Part shown: positions 1 through 7,188 of the stretch, one piece after another
Numbering within the stretch: position 1 is the stretch's first letter
Layout: every line of letters starts with the position of its first letter
Source: an uncultured Bacilli bacterium
GTDB taxonomy: Bacteria > Bacillota_I > Bacilli_A > RF39 > UBA660
Length of the DNA stretch: 18,966 nucleotides
NCBI GenBank assembly: GCA_947594675.1
Contig: CANQEF010000009.1
Coordinates: forward strand, 1-18,966
Direction: 5' to 3'
Notes under the pieces: generated by a model
Databases searched by the model: none
The model's input: only the letters and a program-made list of their open reading frames with translations
What the model was told of the DNA's origin: nothing
Program-made: the position numbers and the translations under genes

Positions 1-142
1 AAAAATCCATTAAACCCTTATAAAATAACGGTTTGTTCTTTGTTTTGACTTAAAGTAACTGTCAAACTCGGGTTATAGCACATTTTTAAAAAGAAAAATC
101 TACAATCACTGATAGCTAAATATTTAAATTTTTTTAACACAT
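1..142. other. Left-edge non-coding stretch
   Basis: I see no convincing gene here. The piece from about 10 to 85 is somewhat richer in G+C than its surroundings and holds a short inverted repeat, TTTGAC at 44-49 and GTCAAA at 61-66, with an 11-base spacer. A 21-codon minus-strand reading frame with an ATG overlaps it, but it lacks a Shine-Dalgarno and is not claimed as a gene. The stretch lies beyond the terminator of the uppS-cdsA-rseP operon. Confidence 0.4.
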
Positions 143-187
143 CAAAAAAAGTGAATATCAAGTAACCATAGCGCGTTCTATATTCAC
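143..187 (-). terminator. Intrinsic terminator of the uppS-cdsA-rseP operon
   Basis: On the minus strand an 8-bp stem, GTGAATAT (187-180) with ATATTCAC (158-151), closes a 21-base loop and is followed directly by a run of seven U (150-144). It lies about 58 bases past the stop codon of the last gene and marks the likely end of the uppS-cdsA-rseP transcript. Confidence 0.75.
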
Positions 188-244
188 TGAAAACTTTGTT
201 CTTTTTTCCACAATTTCTTGTGCATAATTCATCTGCAACAACTT

Positions 245-751
245 TTATATAATTTCATCATCAGCAAAAACATCAAGCTTTGCAACACCCACATTACTAT
301 CATTAACACCATTATCTACTTTAGGAATAGTTGGCTCCACGACAGGACTTTGAGAAATAGTAATACTTTTTTCAATTCTAGGTGTTGAAGTTGTATTAGC
401 TGAGGCAATTGGAGTAGAATTATTCAAATTAACCTTTGGAACAGTAGGATTAACTACAGAATTAAGCTGATTATTTAATCCTCCAATATTAGATGAAACT
501 TGAATTGGATTAACACTAGCATCTATCTTATTCTGCGAACCATCGCTTGCAACTAACTTATTACCAAAATCAATTGTAGTAGCATTTTCAATTTTAGGCT
601 CCTCAAAATAATCTTTATCTAAATCATCATCTTCATCATCTAAAACAAATTCATCATTATCCTTATTTTTTTTACTGCTAATAAAAGCTATAACAAAAAA
701 GTAAAAAGCCACAATAGCAGTAATAATTGCTAAAGCATAGATAATCTTCAT
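245..751 (-). CDS. Small single-pass membrane protein, unknown function
   Basis: A 168-residue protein that I do not recognise. Residues about 3-27 form one strongly hydrophobic membrane segment (KIIYALAIITAIVAFYFFV). A short Lys-rich stretch and a highly acidic stretch (EFVLDDEDDDLDKDYFEE) follow. The rest is rich in Asn, Ser, Thr, Val and Pro and looks disordered. A plausible topology is an N-terminal anchor with a flexible tail. I chose ATG 751 because an in-frame TTG at 766 lies inside the G-rich leader (GGGGTTG) that would serve as ribosome binding site. It is the last gene of the uppS-cdsA-rseP operon, 24 bases after rseP. In many Firmicutes proS or polC follows rseP; neither is here. 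Function is unassigned. Confidence 0.7.
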   Translation of the reverse strand: MKIIYALAIITAIVAFYFFVIAFISSKKNKDNDEFVLDDEDDDLDKDYFEEPKIENATTIDFGNKLVASDGSQNKIDASVNPIQVSSNIGGLNNQLNSVVNPTVPKVNLNNSTPIASANTTSTPRIEKSITISQSPVVEPTIPKVDNGVNDSNVGVAKLDVFADDEII

Positions 752-775
752 ATAAATCAACCCCAAATTTATCTT

Positions 776-1834
776 CTAAAATAATCTCAATATATCATTA
801 AATGTAACTATAACCATCAAAAGTAATAATAAAATTAACCCTACTGTATGTATTTTTGCCTCTAACTCAGGATTAACAGGAGAACCTTTTATAGCCTCTA
901 TTATAATAAATAAAATATGTCCACCATCAAATGCAGGTAAAGGTAATAAATTAATAAAACCAACATTAATACTCAAGAAAGCTACTAAGTATAATACACT
1001 AGCAATACCCGCTTTACTTTGCTCTCCAACCACTGAATATATCCCTACTGGTCCTGATAATTGACTCAACTTTATACCACCAGTAAATAAATAAGCAACA
1101 GTTACTCCCATTTGTTTAAACATTGATGCTGTCTTCTTAAAAGTATAAGTAATTGCATTAACAAAACCCTTTGTCTTTTCAGTTTTCAAACCTATACCAT
1201 AAACATAAGTAGTTTTATCATCTTCTTTAACTACTTTAGGTTTAACTTTATAAGTATAATCCTTTCCATCTCTTGAAACAACAAAAGTTGTCTCCTTCTT
1301 TGGATCAGCAACTACTAAATATAAAGATATATCATCAGTAGTAGAAATCTTTTTACCATTGATTTCTTTTACCAAATCACCTTTTCTTATACCAGCTTGA
1401 TAAGCAGGATAATCTTTCTCTACCGATGAAATTTTAGCATCCATCGTATTTCCACCCCAAATTAAAGCCATAAAGAAAAGTATTAATATAGCAGAAATAA
1501 AATTATTTCCTGCTCCAAAAAACATAATTAAAAACCTTTGAAAACAATTCTTATCTTGTAATCTTTTGTTTTTAGGAATCTTCTTTAAATCATCATCTGA
1601 AACATCTTCTCCTGCTAAAGAACAAAAACCTCCAATTGGTATAGCCCTTAAGCAGTACTCTGTTTCCTTACCCTTCTTACTCAACAATTTTGGACCCATA
1701 CCAATAGAAAATTCATAAACATAAACACCCGTTAATTTAGCCCAAGTAAAATGTCCAAATTCATGTACAAAAACAATAAAACCTAATATTAATATAAATA
1801 ATAATATATTCCAAATAATCGTCGTAATAATCAC
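776..1834 (-). CDS. rseP: Site-2 protease RseP/RasP (M50 zinc metalloprotease)
   Basis: Intramembrane metalloprotease that cuts membrane-embedded substrates such as anti-sigma factors and signal-peptide remnants. The zinc motif HEFGH is at residues 24-28 in the first membrane helix. A PDZ-like domain spans about 120-200 (YQAGIRKGDLVKEINGKKI). The second catalytic motif is NLLPLPAFDGGH at about 295-306, which carries the third zinc ligand (Asp). A C-terminal membrane helix follows. The length of 352 is normal for Gram-positive RasP. Odd: no ATG exists near the start. The GTG at 1834 shares its first base with the Shine-Dalgarno AAGGAG, which itself overlaps the cdsA stop. Initiation may therefore be by coupling or at a rare AUU codon a few bases inside. 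The family assignment is secure; the exact start is not. Confidence 0.95.
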   Translation of the reverse strand: MIITTIIWNILLFILILGFIVFVHEFGHFTWAKLTGVYVYEFSIGMGPKLLSKKGKETEYCLRAIPIGGFCSLAGEDVSDDDLKKIPKNKRLQDKNCFQRFLIMFFGAGNNFISAILILFFMALIWGGNTMDAKISSVEKDYPAYQAGIRKGDLVKEINGKKISTTDDISLYLVVADPKKETTFVVSRDGKDYTYKVKPKVVKEDDKTTYVYGIGLKTEKTKGFVNAITYTFKKTASMFKQMGVTVAYLFTGGIKLSQLSGPVGIYSVVGEQSKAGIASVLYLVAFLSINVGFINLLPLPAFDGGHILFIIIEAIKGSPVNPELEAKIHTVGLILLLLLMVIVTFNDILRLF

Positions 1835-1837
1835 TCC

Positions 1838-2638
1838 TTAAATTATACTAATAATAAAAACAAATGCCAATATAACAAAAATTAAACTATCAAATCTATC
1901 CAAAATTCCACCATGACCAGGTATTAAATTCGAAAAATCCTTTCTTTCATAATACCTTTTAATAGCTGAAAATATTAAATCACCAATCTGTCCTACAACT
2001 GAAAGTAAAGCTGTAACAAGAATTATCAAAACTAAAGAGGCATTAGGATTAATAATTGTCATATAAAAAGTAGTTGCCACAAATGTTCCCATTAATAAAC
2101 CACCTAAACAGCCTTCAACTGTTTTATTAGGAGAAATCAAAGGTGCAATTTTTCTTTTTCCAATCAAAATTCCTGTAAACAAGGCAAAAGTATCAGTAAT
2201 TGTCGTTATCAATAATAAATATATGATATAAACTAAATCAAAATTACGCACTATCGTTATTAAATTAAAGCTTAATCCTACAAAAAGAACAGATCCTACT
2301 AAAAACAATGCATCATCTAAATTATACTTCTTATTATCATTGATAAAAACAATTGGAAATAATAAGGCAAATATTATTACAGCCATTACTCGATAATCTA
2401 AATTAAATTCAAATACTATTGAATCAATATTACTCAAGGAAAAAAATATAACAATCAAATAGGCAAATAATTTGACAATAAAAGGAAATTCCTTTTTTGA
2501 CTCTCTAACACTAACTAACTCATATAATCCACCAACTGATAACACTGACATAAAAATTGCAAAGCTCTTTCCACCAGCAATTAAAAAAGGAACAAAAACA
2601 GCAATTAATATAATAGCACTAATAATTCTTTTTTTCAT
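1838..2638 (-). CDS. cdsA: Phosphatidate cytidylyltransferase CdsA
   Basis: Makes CDP-diacylglycerol from phosphatidic acid and CTP, the branch point of phospholipid synthesis, in the cytoplasmic membrane. The 266 residues contain multiple hydrophobic helices. The C-terminal family signature at about 224-250 is complete: SAIKRYYERKDFSNLIPGHG followed by GILDRFD, which carries the metal-binding Asp residues. The ATG overlaps the uppS stop by one base (TAATG), so the two are translationally coupled, and the stop overlaps the ribosome binding site of rseP. In many bacteria dxr lies between cdsA and rseP. Here it does not. Confidence 0.96.
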   Translation of the reverse strand: MKKRIISAIILIAVFVPFLIAGGKSFAIFMSVLSVGGLYELVSVRESKKEFPFIVKLFAYLIVIFFSLSNIDSIVFEFNLDYRVMAVIIFALLFPIVFINDNKKYNLDDALFLVGSVLFVGLSFNLITIVRNFDLVYIIYLLLITTITDTFALFTGILIGKRKIAPLISPNKTVEGCLGGLLMGTFVATTFYMTIINPNASLVLIILVTALLSVVGQIGDLIFSAIKRYYERKDFSNLIPGHGGILDRFDSLIFVILAFVFIISII

Positions 2639-3345
2639 TATTGTCCTCCAAATCTTCTATTTCTATTATTAAACTCTAAAATTGCTTTATAGCAATCTTC
2701 TTCACTAAAATCTGGAAAATAAATTTCTGGAAAATACAACTCTGCATAACTAGATTGATATAACATAAAATTGCTTAGTCTTAACTCCCCACTAGTCCTT
2801 ATCAAAAAATCTACCGGTGGCAAATCATGATATAAATTCTTACTAACTAAATCAGTATCAATATCATCTAAAGAAATCATATTATTCTTATACAATTCAC
2901 AAATTTTTTTAGTCATATCAACTATTTCACTTTGACCACCATAATTAAGACAAACATTTAAACAGCTGCCTTTATTTTTAGATGTTGCCTCTTCTAAATA
3001 ATCCATAGCATCTAAAACTTCTTTTTTTAACTTATTTCTTCTTCCAGAAAAAATTACTTTAATACCTCTTTGAATTATTTCATCAAACTCAGTTTTAAAC
3101 ATTTTAACAAACAAATCCATCAAGAAATCAACTTCTTTATTCTCTCTTTTAAAATTTTCTGTTGAAAAAACATAAACAGACAAATACTTAACACCCAATT
3201 CATCTAAATAAAGACAAATCTTCTTTAAATTTTCAGCACCAACTTTATGTCCCATACTTCGAGGCAAATTCCTTTTTGTTGCCCATCTTCCATTACCATC
3301 AACAATAATACCTACATGATTAGGTATTTTTAATTCTTCATTCAT
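2638..3345 (-). CDS. uppS: Isoprenyl (undecaprenyl) diphosphate synthase
   Basis: A cis-prenyltransferase that adds isopentenyl units to farnesyl diphosphate to make the C55 lipid carrier precursor for cell wall synthesis. The N-terminal signature IPNHVGIIVDGNGRWATKR is at residues 7-25, with catalytic Asp16 and the GNGR loop. The C-terminal signature RTSGELRLSNF, then the YAELYFPEIYFPDF segment and the terminal NRRFGG, are all present. Val15 replaces the usual Met of IIMDGNG. I chose ATG 3345 because AGAGG sits eight bases upstream; a TTG two codons earlier is too close to it. It heads the uppS-cdsA-rseP gene string and is separated from khpA by a terminator. The usual upstream gene frr is absent. 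Confidence 0.96.
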   Translation of the reverse strand: MNEELKIPNHVGIIVDGNGRWATKRNLPRSMGHKVGAENLKKICLYLDELGVKYLSVYVFSTENFKRENKEVDFLMDLFVKMFKTEFDEIIQRGIKVIFSGRRNKLKKEVLDAMDYLEEATSKNKGSCLNVCLNYGGQSEIVDMTKKICELYKNNMISLDDIDTDLVSKNLYHDLPPVDFLIRTSGELRLSNFMLYQSSYAELYFPEIYFPDFSEEDCYKAILEFNNRNRRFGGQ

Positions 3346-3380
3346 ATACAATACCTCTTATATAATTCTACATCAACTAA

Positions 3381-3406
3381 GAAAAAAAAGAAAGAAAAAC
3401 TTTCTT
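3381..3406 (-). terminator. Intrinsic terminator after rpsP-khpA
   Basis: On the minus strand a 7-bp stem (AAGAAAG / CTTTCTT, 3406-3400 with 3394-3388) closes a U5 loop and runs into an unbroken U tract. It begins directly at the khpA stop codon and separates rpsP-khpA from uppS. Confidence 0.7.
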
Positions 3407-3655
3407 CTAAAATTTATCAATATCAATCTTTACAAACTTGTTATCCTTCAAAGAGCTACTAGCTTGAACCAAAGTTCTAATAGCATTAGCACATTTTCCC
3501 TCTTTACCAATAACTCTACCAATATCTTCTTCAGAAACAACTACCTGGATAAGAATAACATTTTCTTCTTCAGTAGGAAACTCCTTAACACTAACAGCAT
3601 CTTCATTTTCTACCAAAGACTTAACAATCATTTCAGTTAATTCGACTAAATTCAT
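3407..3655 (-). CDS. khpA: KH-domain RNA-binding protein KhpA
   Basis: A single KH domain protein of 82 residues (YlqC/KhpA family). Partnered with KhpB it binds RNA and affects cell elongation in Gram-positive bacteria. The GxxG RNA-contact loop is seen as IGKEGK at about 49-54, preceded by the typical VVVSEEDIGRVIGKEGK strand-helix context. It starts two bases after the rpsP stop. Its Shine-Dalgarno GAGG lies in the last codons of rpsP, so the two are co-translated. The rpsP-khpA order is standard, but the usual followers rimM, trmD and rplS are not here. Confidence 0.93.
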   Translation of the reverse strand: MNLVELTEMIVKSLVENEDAVSVKEFPTEEENVILIQVVVSEEDIGRVIGKEGKCANAIRTLVQASSSLKDNKFVKIDIDKF

Positions 3656-3657
3656 AA

Positions 3658-3933
3658 TTAACCTCTTTTCGCATTTTTAGATTCTGCAAATTTCTTCATG
3701 ATACCAGCTTTACTAAATAAATTTTTAACTGTATCAGTAGGAATAGCTCCAAAATTTAACCATTTTAAAGCTAATTCTTCATTAATTTTAACTTCACTAT
3801 CATTAATAGGTTGATATGTTCCAATAAGTTCAAGATATTGTCCATCTCTAGAACGTCTTGAATCAGTAGCAACTATTCTATAACTAGGTCTTTTTTTAGC
3901 ACCCATTCTTGTTAATCTAATTTTAACTGCCAT
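3658..3933 (-). CDS. rpsP: 30S ribosomal protein bS16
   Basis: Small-subunit ribosomal protein S16, 91 residues, the usual length. The N-terminal family pattern [20 protein letters not shown] and the segment [19 protein letters not shown] are plain. Start ATG 3933 follows a strong TGGAGGG ribosome binding site. It is first in a two-gene unit with khpA and has its own consensus promoter 31 bases upstream. Confidence 0.98.
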   Translation of the reverse strand: MAVKIRLTRMGAKKRPSYRIVATDSRRSRDGQYLELIGTYQPINDSEVKINEELALKWLNFGAIPTDTVKNLFSKAGIMKKFAESKNAKRG

Positions 3934-3963
3934 CTTTTTCCCTCCATTTCCTAATCGATATTT

Positions 3964-3992
3964 ATTCTATCAAACAAAAAAAGATATGTCAA
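3964..3992 (-). promoter_or_regulatory. SigA-type promoter of rpsP-khpA
   Basis: TTGACA (3992-3987), a 17-base spacer, then TAGAAT (3969-3964) on the minus strand: a near-perfect vegetative promoter, fitting a ribosomal protein gene. The -35 lies in the loop of a terminator-like hairpin at 3978-4001. Confidence 0.85.
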
Positions 3993-4001
3993 CCTCTTTT
4001 T
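3976..4001 (-). terminator. Possible terminator after the methyltransferase-like gene
   Basis: On the minus strand AAAAAGA (4001-3995) can pair with TCTTTTT (3984-3978), leaving a 10-base loop that carries the rpsP -35 box, with two further U after the stem. The stem is mostly A-U and the U tract is largely part of the stem, so this is only a moderate candidate. It starts nine bases past the stop of the upstream gene. Confidence 0.45.
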
Positions 4002-4009
4002 GTTTACAG

Positions 4010-4834
4010 TTACTTTTTCTTATACGTATAATAAATAGGCATAGTCGCATCTACAATTGGATTATATCCAACATTTTCTTCATAAATAAAATCTTTTTCA
4101 AAAATATTTTTTTGAAAATTAATCATCTCATCAAAATAATTTCTCTTAATAAAAAAATTTGTACAAAGAACAATACCATCATCATTCAAAAGCTTTTTCA
4201 AATTACTCAAGCAAGAAACCAACTTATCCTCATCTAACTCTGCTTTTTGTAAAATGTTAGATAAATAAACTAAATCATATTTTTCTGAAAAAGAATTTTC
4301 TTTAAGAATATCTATATGTTTAAAATTTAAAGTTTTGTCCTTCTTCAATTGCTCAGTTATTAGGCTCATATCTATAAACATCTGGTCTAAAGAATAATCA
4401 TCATCATACGATTTATAAAATATATCTTGCTTTTTTTCTAGAAAATCATCTTCATAAAATCTATTCCAAAAATTTTTAGCTAATTCCTCTTCTTGCGATG
4501 AACAAGAAACATCATCTATAATACCCTTAATAATCGTATCTCTAATATCAAAAGGATAAGTTATTTTTTCTAACATACACCATTTTCTTAAATAATAATA
4601 ATATTCAGTCAAAGAATTTATATCAAATGCATCAACTTTACTAGCTTTATTATATAAAAACGCCATTAACTGATCAGAAGATGCTAAAACTGTAAAAACT
4701 TTTTTATCTTTAACATCAATATTATCAAAAATAAACTTTAAATACTCATTACTTTTCTGATATAAGCGATTATTAAAGTCTTTCTTTTCCCGAATATTTT
4801 TAATAATATGAAATGTTTCATTTAAATCAATCAT
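4010..4834 (-). CDS. DUF3419/BtaA-like SAM-dependent methyltransferase-fold protein
   Basis: A 274-residue cytoplasmic protein. At about 45-85 the pattern VFTVLASSDQLMAFLYNKA, then KVDAFDINSLTEYYYYLRKW, matches the first SAM-binding strand-loop-helix and acidic strand of DUF3419/BtaA-like proteins, where 'ASSDQ' replaces a GxGxG loop. Later, YDLVYLSNILQKAEL and LKKLLNDDGIVLCTNF look like the late strands of a Rossmann methyltransferase. BtaA proteins build betaine lipids, but this match is only at fold level and I do not assign a substrate. It has its own possible promoter overlapping the cotE terminator. ATG 4834 follows AAGGAG at good spacing. It lies between cotE and rpsP with no evident link to either. 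Confidence 0.6.
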   Translation of the reverse strand: MIDLNETFHIIKNIREKKDFNNRLYQKSNEYLKFIFDNIDVKDKKVFTVLASSDQLMAFLYNKASKVDAFDINSLTEYYYYLRKWCMLEKITYPFDIRDTIIKGIIDDVSCSSQEEELAKNFWNRFYEDDFLEKKQDIFYKSYDDDYSLDQMFIDMSLITEQLKKDKTLNFKHIDILKENSFSEKYDLVYLSNILQKAELDEDKLVSCLSNLKKLLNDDGIVLCTNFFIKRNYFDEMINFQKNIFEKDFIYEENVGYNPIVDATMPIYYTYKKK

Positions 4835-4859
4835 AATTACTCCTTAATTTTTTAAATCT

Positions 4860-4888
4860 ATAATACATTTTTTTCAAAAAAAAAGCAA
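4860..4888 (-). promoter_or_regulatory. Possible promoter of the methyltransferase-like gene
   Basis: TTGCTT (4888-4883), a 17-base spacer, then TATTAT (4865-4860). The -35 is the 3' arm of the cotE terminator stem plus its first U residues, so promoter and terminator share bases. Confidence 0.5.
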
Positions 4889-4900
4889 CTTAAATTGCTT
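4876..4900 (-). terminator. Terminator of cotE
   Basis: AAGCAA (4900-4895) pairs with TTGCTT (4888-4883) around a six-base loop that contains the cotE stop codon. A tract of nine U (the last two stem bases and seven more) follows. The first arm lies in the last cotE codons. Confidence 0.75.
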
Positions 4901-5429
4901 CATCTATAAAGTTTTCTTTAACTTCATCATCTATCTTTTTTTCTGTTTCTTCTACTTTTTCTTCTTCAACAATTTCATCCCAAGGATCTTCATCACCATT
5001 AGCCTCTACTTTTACCTTAACATCATCAACAAGTTCAATACCTAATTCTTTTTCTACAACATATTCTATAGTATTACCTTGAATATCAACTTTTGAGCAA
5101 CTAGGCTGTTTTAAACTACGCACAATGATTTCTTCAGTAGAAGATTCATTATCTCTAGCGTGCATATTAATTACTTCACTATAATGATTTGTTTCCTTAA
5201 CAACCTCTGTTTTAGTATCATTGTCATAAGAATACCAAATATTTACATCATAACTTCCATTTACAATAATTTGTCTGCCAGACTTTTGTCCACTAAAATT
5301 ATGATTTATAACCCAGCAGCCAAGAATAGTAGAGGGATTATTATTTACGTTAACAGAAGACTTTGTAGTAAAACTCTTTTTCCCCTTAGCAATAACTGCT
5401 TTAGTAACAATTTCTTTATAATTAGCCAT
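4890..5429 (-). CDS. cotE: Outer spore coat morphogenetic protein CotE
   Basis: CotE assembles the outer coat around the developing endospore in Bacillus. The 179 residues align by eye with it throughout: YKEIVTKAVIAKGKKSF at the N-terminus, STILGCWVINHNFSGQKSG, the hallmark GSYDVNIWYSYDNDTKTEVV at about 78-97, a RDNESSTEEIIVRSLKQPSC segment, and a strongly acidic C-terminal tail (about 140-179). ATG 5429 follows AGGAGG at seven bases, but that site lies in a hairpin. In B. subtilis cotE follows ymcB(miaB)-ymcA. Here the same genes are present at 8288-10007, with a four-gene WXG/LXG-type cassette between. In B. subtilis transcription is by mother-cell sigma factors; I could not recognise a SigE box. 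CotE implies a spore-forming ancestry and probably present-day sporulation. Confidence 0.92.
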   Translation of the reverse strand: MANYKEIVTKAVIAKGKKSFTTKSSVNVNNNPSTILGCWVINHNFSGQKSGRQIIVNGSYDVNIWYSYDNDTKTEVVKETNHYSEVINMHARDNESSTEEIIVRSLKQPSCSKVDIQGNTIEYVVEKELGIELVDDVKVKVEANGDEDPWDEIVEEEKVEETEKKIDDEVKENFIDEAI

Positions 5430-5436
5430 ACGTTAT

Positions 5437-5466
5437 CCTCCTAATTTAATTTATGCTATTAGGAGA
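5437..5466 (-). promoter_or_regulatory. cotE leader hairpin covering the Shine-Dalgarno
   Basis: On the minus strand CTCCTAAT (5465-5458) is perfectly complementary to ATTAGGAG (5445-5438), with a 12-base loop and one extra U-G pair outside. The second arm contains most of the AGGAGG (5442-5437) that serves cotE. In the RNA the anti-Shine-Dalgarno arm comes first, so the ribosome binding site can be masked. A U-rich stretch precedes it. This is seen directly; a regulatory role is inference. Confidence 0.6.
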
Positions 5467-5492
5467 AAAAAAGTACAAAAAACATTAAAATT

Positions 5493-5990
5493 TTACTCTA
5501 CAAGAACAAAAGGTACTAAATAAGTTTTTACATCAACATTCAAAATATTACGCATCTTTTCATCATATTTTTTTATCAACAATTCTAAATTACTTATCAT
5601 TTTCAATTGTTCCGTTATATCAACATTTAATTTTTCCCTATATTTTATTTTCCAAACTAAAGTACCATCATTGACAAAATTATCAACGCCTTCTGTAGCA
5701 CCATCATAGTAAATTTTAATATTATCAGCTAATTTGTATCTAAGTACTTTAGAAAAAGTCCTTTCTATAAAACTAAAAATTTTCTCAGTATCCATCTCAT
5801 TACTATAAAATAATGATTCTAAATATTTTAAATCTGCATCATCTAACTTATCCAAATAAATAGTATTTTCTAAACTATACCCGCTTAAATAAATATCTTG
5901 ATATTTTTCTTTTATATCTTTTTCATAACCATCAAGATTAATTTTCCAAGCTAAATATTTTTCAAAATTGGCTTTATAATACTCATTCAT
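5493..5990 (-). CDS. Candidate immunity protein for the adjacent C39-like effector
   Basis: A 165-residue soluble, acidic protein without signal or membrane segment. I do not recognise its family. It is rich in charged residues and aromatic positions (YYKANFEKYLAWKINL; KIYYDGATEGVDNFVNDGTL; LVWKIKYREKLN), which suggests a mixed alpha/beta fold. I chose ATG 5990 because GGGTGAT lies upstream at good spacing; an ATG at 6005 is weaker. The start overlaps the TGA of the effector gene by eight bases, so translation is coupled. A small soluble gene directly after a WXG/LXG-type effector is the classic position of an immunity gene. That role is inferred from position alone. Confidence 0.6.
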   Translation of the reverse strand: MNEYYKANFEKYLAWKINLDGYEKDIKEKYQDIYLSGYSLENTIYLDKLDDADLKYLESLFYSNEMDTEKIFSFIERTFSKVLRYKLADNIKIYYDGATEGVDNFVNDGTLVWKIKYREKLNVDITEQLKMISNLELLIKKYDEKMRNILNVDVKTYLVPFVLVE

Positions 5991-7173
5991 TTGTATCACC
6001 CACATTTATAAATATTAAATCAGTTTGATTACTATCAGTAAGCTCAAATTTATAGCCCCATGAGGAAACAATTGGATTTCCATTTTCAGAAATATCAGTA
6101 ACTAAAAGAGCATGACCAAGTATATTAGAATAAGTATCGTCATTATTATTGTTTTCAATAAAATAACTATCCAACGAACGCATTTCAAAATTATGTGCCA
6201 TAATTATACAATAATCATATTTGCCATTATGCTTATTTAATGATTCCTTTACATCATCCCAACTAGAAGAAACACCAAGCATTGACACAAGACCCATCCC
6301 ATAAGTTTCTTTTTCAATATCAACAGAATTATCCGAAAATTGTCCTTCTAATATTTTACTAATTCCAAAAGGAGTCAAACCAGTAGCCTTCCAACCAGCC
6401 TTTCCATAAGTTGAAACATCATCGATTACTGGAATATATTCCCTATCAGGTAAATCTATGCCAAATAAATTCAAGCAAAAATTTAAAGGTGTATTGTTTG
6501 TCTCATCTTCTAAAGTATCCAAATAAGTTTTAACAAACGTTCCTTCATAATTATAGTGCTTATTACCATCATCATCAGCATAATATAATGGAAAACCATA
6601 TTTTTTTTCAAACAATTCACTACCATTTTCTGTTCGCGAATAATAATCTATCATTAAATTAGTAATTGCAGATACACCACATCCACCATTTCCAAAGGCC
6701 AATAAAGAAAAATAAATCAAATTATCATTAACTTCAGCATATTTATACTTTTCAAAAATGGATTTAATTAACATTACTTTTTTCTTATTATTTTCATTTA
6801 AAGAATCCGGATTTTCCAAAAACTTCTTATACAGCAAATAAGGATAACTTTGATTAGCTCCATATTCACCTGGACAAGAAGAATCAAAACAATAAAATTC
6901 TTCAAAAATTAAATTCTCTAAATTTTTAACATCATAATTATTTATTTGCCCCAATATTTTTTTTACCTTAATCATTTGCTTATCTAAATTATCAACATTT
7001 TTCATTATAAACTTTAAGTCCACCAAAATATTCTCTATAGTCCCCCTACCATCATAATCACCATCTATACTATAAATATCATTGATAGCTCGTTCAATAG
7101 AATTAAAGCTTTGCAATAACCTTAAATTTTCGAAATAAGCATCATTAAATAAATTTTCATCAAATTCAAACAT
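5983..7173 (-). CDS. LXG/WXG-cassette effector with papain/C39-like peptidase motifs
   Basis: A 396-residue protein with no signal peptide. Residues 1-80 are predicted helical with a central turn (SIDGDYDGRGTIENIL), like the helical targeting region of type VII effectors. The C-terminal two thirds carries a papain-fold pattern: GNGGCGVSAITNLMIDYYSR places Cys165 at the start of a helix, ILGHALLVTDIS gives His354, and NPIVSSWG (about 366-373) is the usual third-residue/terminal strand region, as in C39-like peptidases. Many such domains process peptides or act as toxins. It lies third in a WXG100 cassette and is followed by an overlapping small gene, so a secreted toxin with immunity partner is the likeliest reading. 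A housekeeping peptidase is less likely. Start ATG 7173 has GAGG nine bases upstream. Catalysis is inferred from motif spacing, not proven. Confidence 0.6.
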   Translation of the reverse strand: MFEFDENLFNDAYFENLRLLQSFNSIERAINDIYSIDGDYDGRGTIENILVDLKFIMKNVDNLDKQMIKVKKILGQINNYDVKNLENLIFEEFYCFDSSCPGEYGANQSYPYLLYKKFLENPDSLNENNKKKVMLIKSIFEKYKYAEVNDNLIYFSLLAFGNGGCGVSAITNLMIDYYSRTENGSELFEKKYGFPLYYADDDGNKHYNYEGTFVKTYLDTLEDETNNTPLNFCLNLFGIDLPDREYIPVIDDVSTYGKAGWKATGLTPFGISKILEGQFSDNSVDIEKETYGMGLVSMLGVSSSWDDVKESLNKHNGKYDYCIIMAHNFEMRSLDSYFIENNNNDDTYSNILGHALLVTDISENGNPIVSSWGYKFELTDSNQTDLIFINVGDTNE

Positions 7174-7188
7174 TTAATCATTCCTCTT

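Noticed and set aside
200..222. Hairpin CACAA-TTTC-TTGTG as a terminator
   Set aside because: On the minus strand it is followed by A residues, not U. The proper terminator is at 143-187.
2472..2672. Plus-strand reading frame inside cdsA/uppS
   Set aside because: It is the antisense of well-supported cdsA and uppS, with no ribosome binding site and no family features.
3986..4237. Plus-strand 83-codon frame
   Set aside because: It is antisense to the methyltransferase-like gene. The composition is that of a shadow frame.
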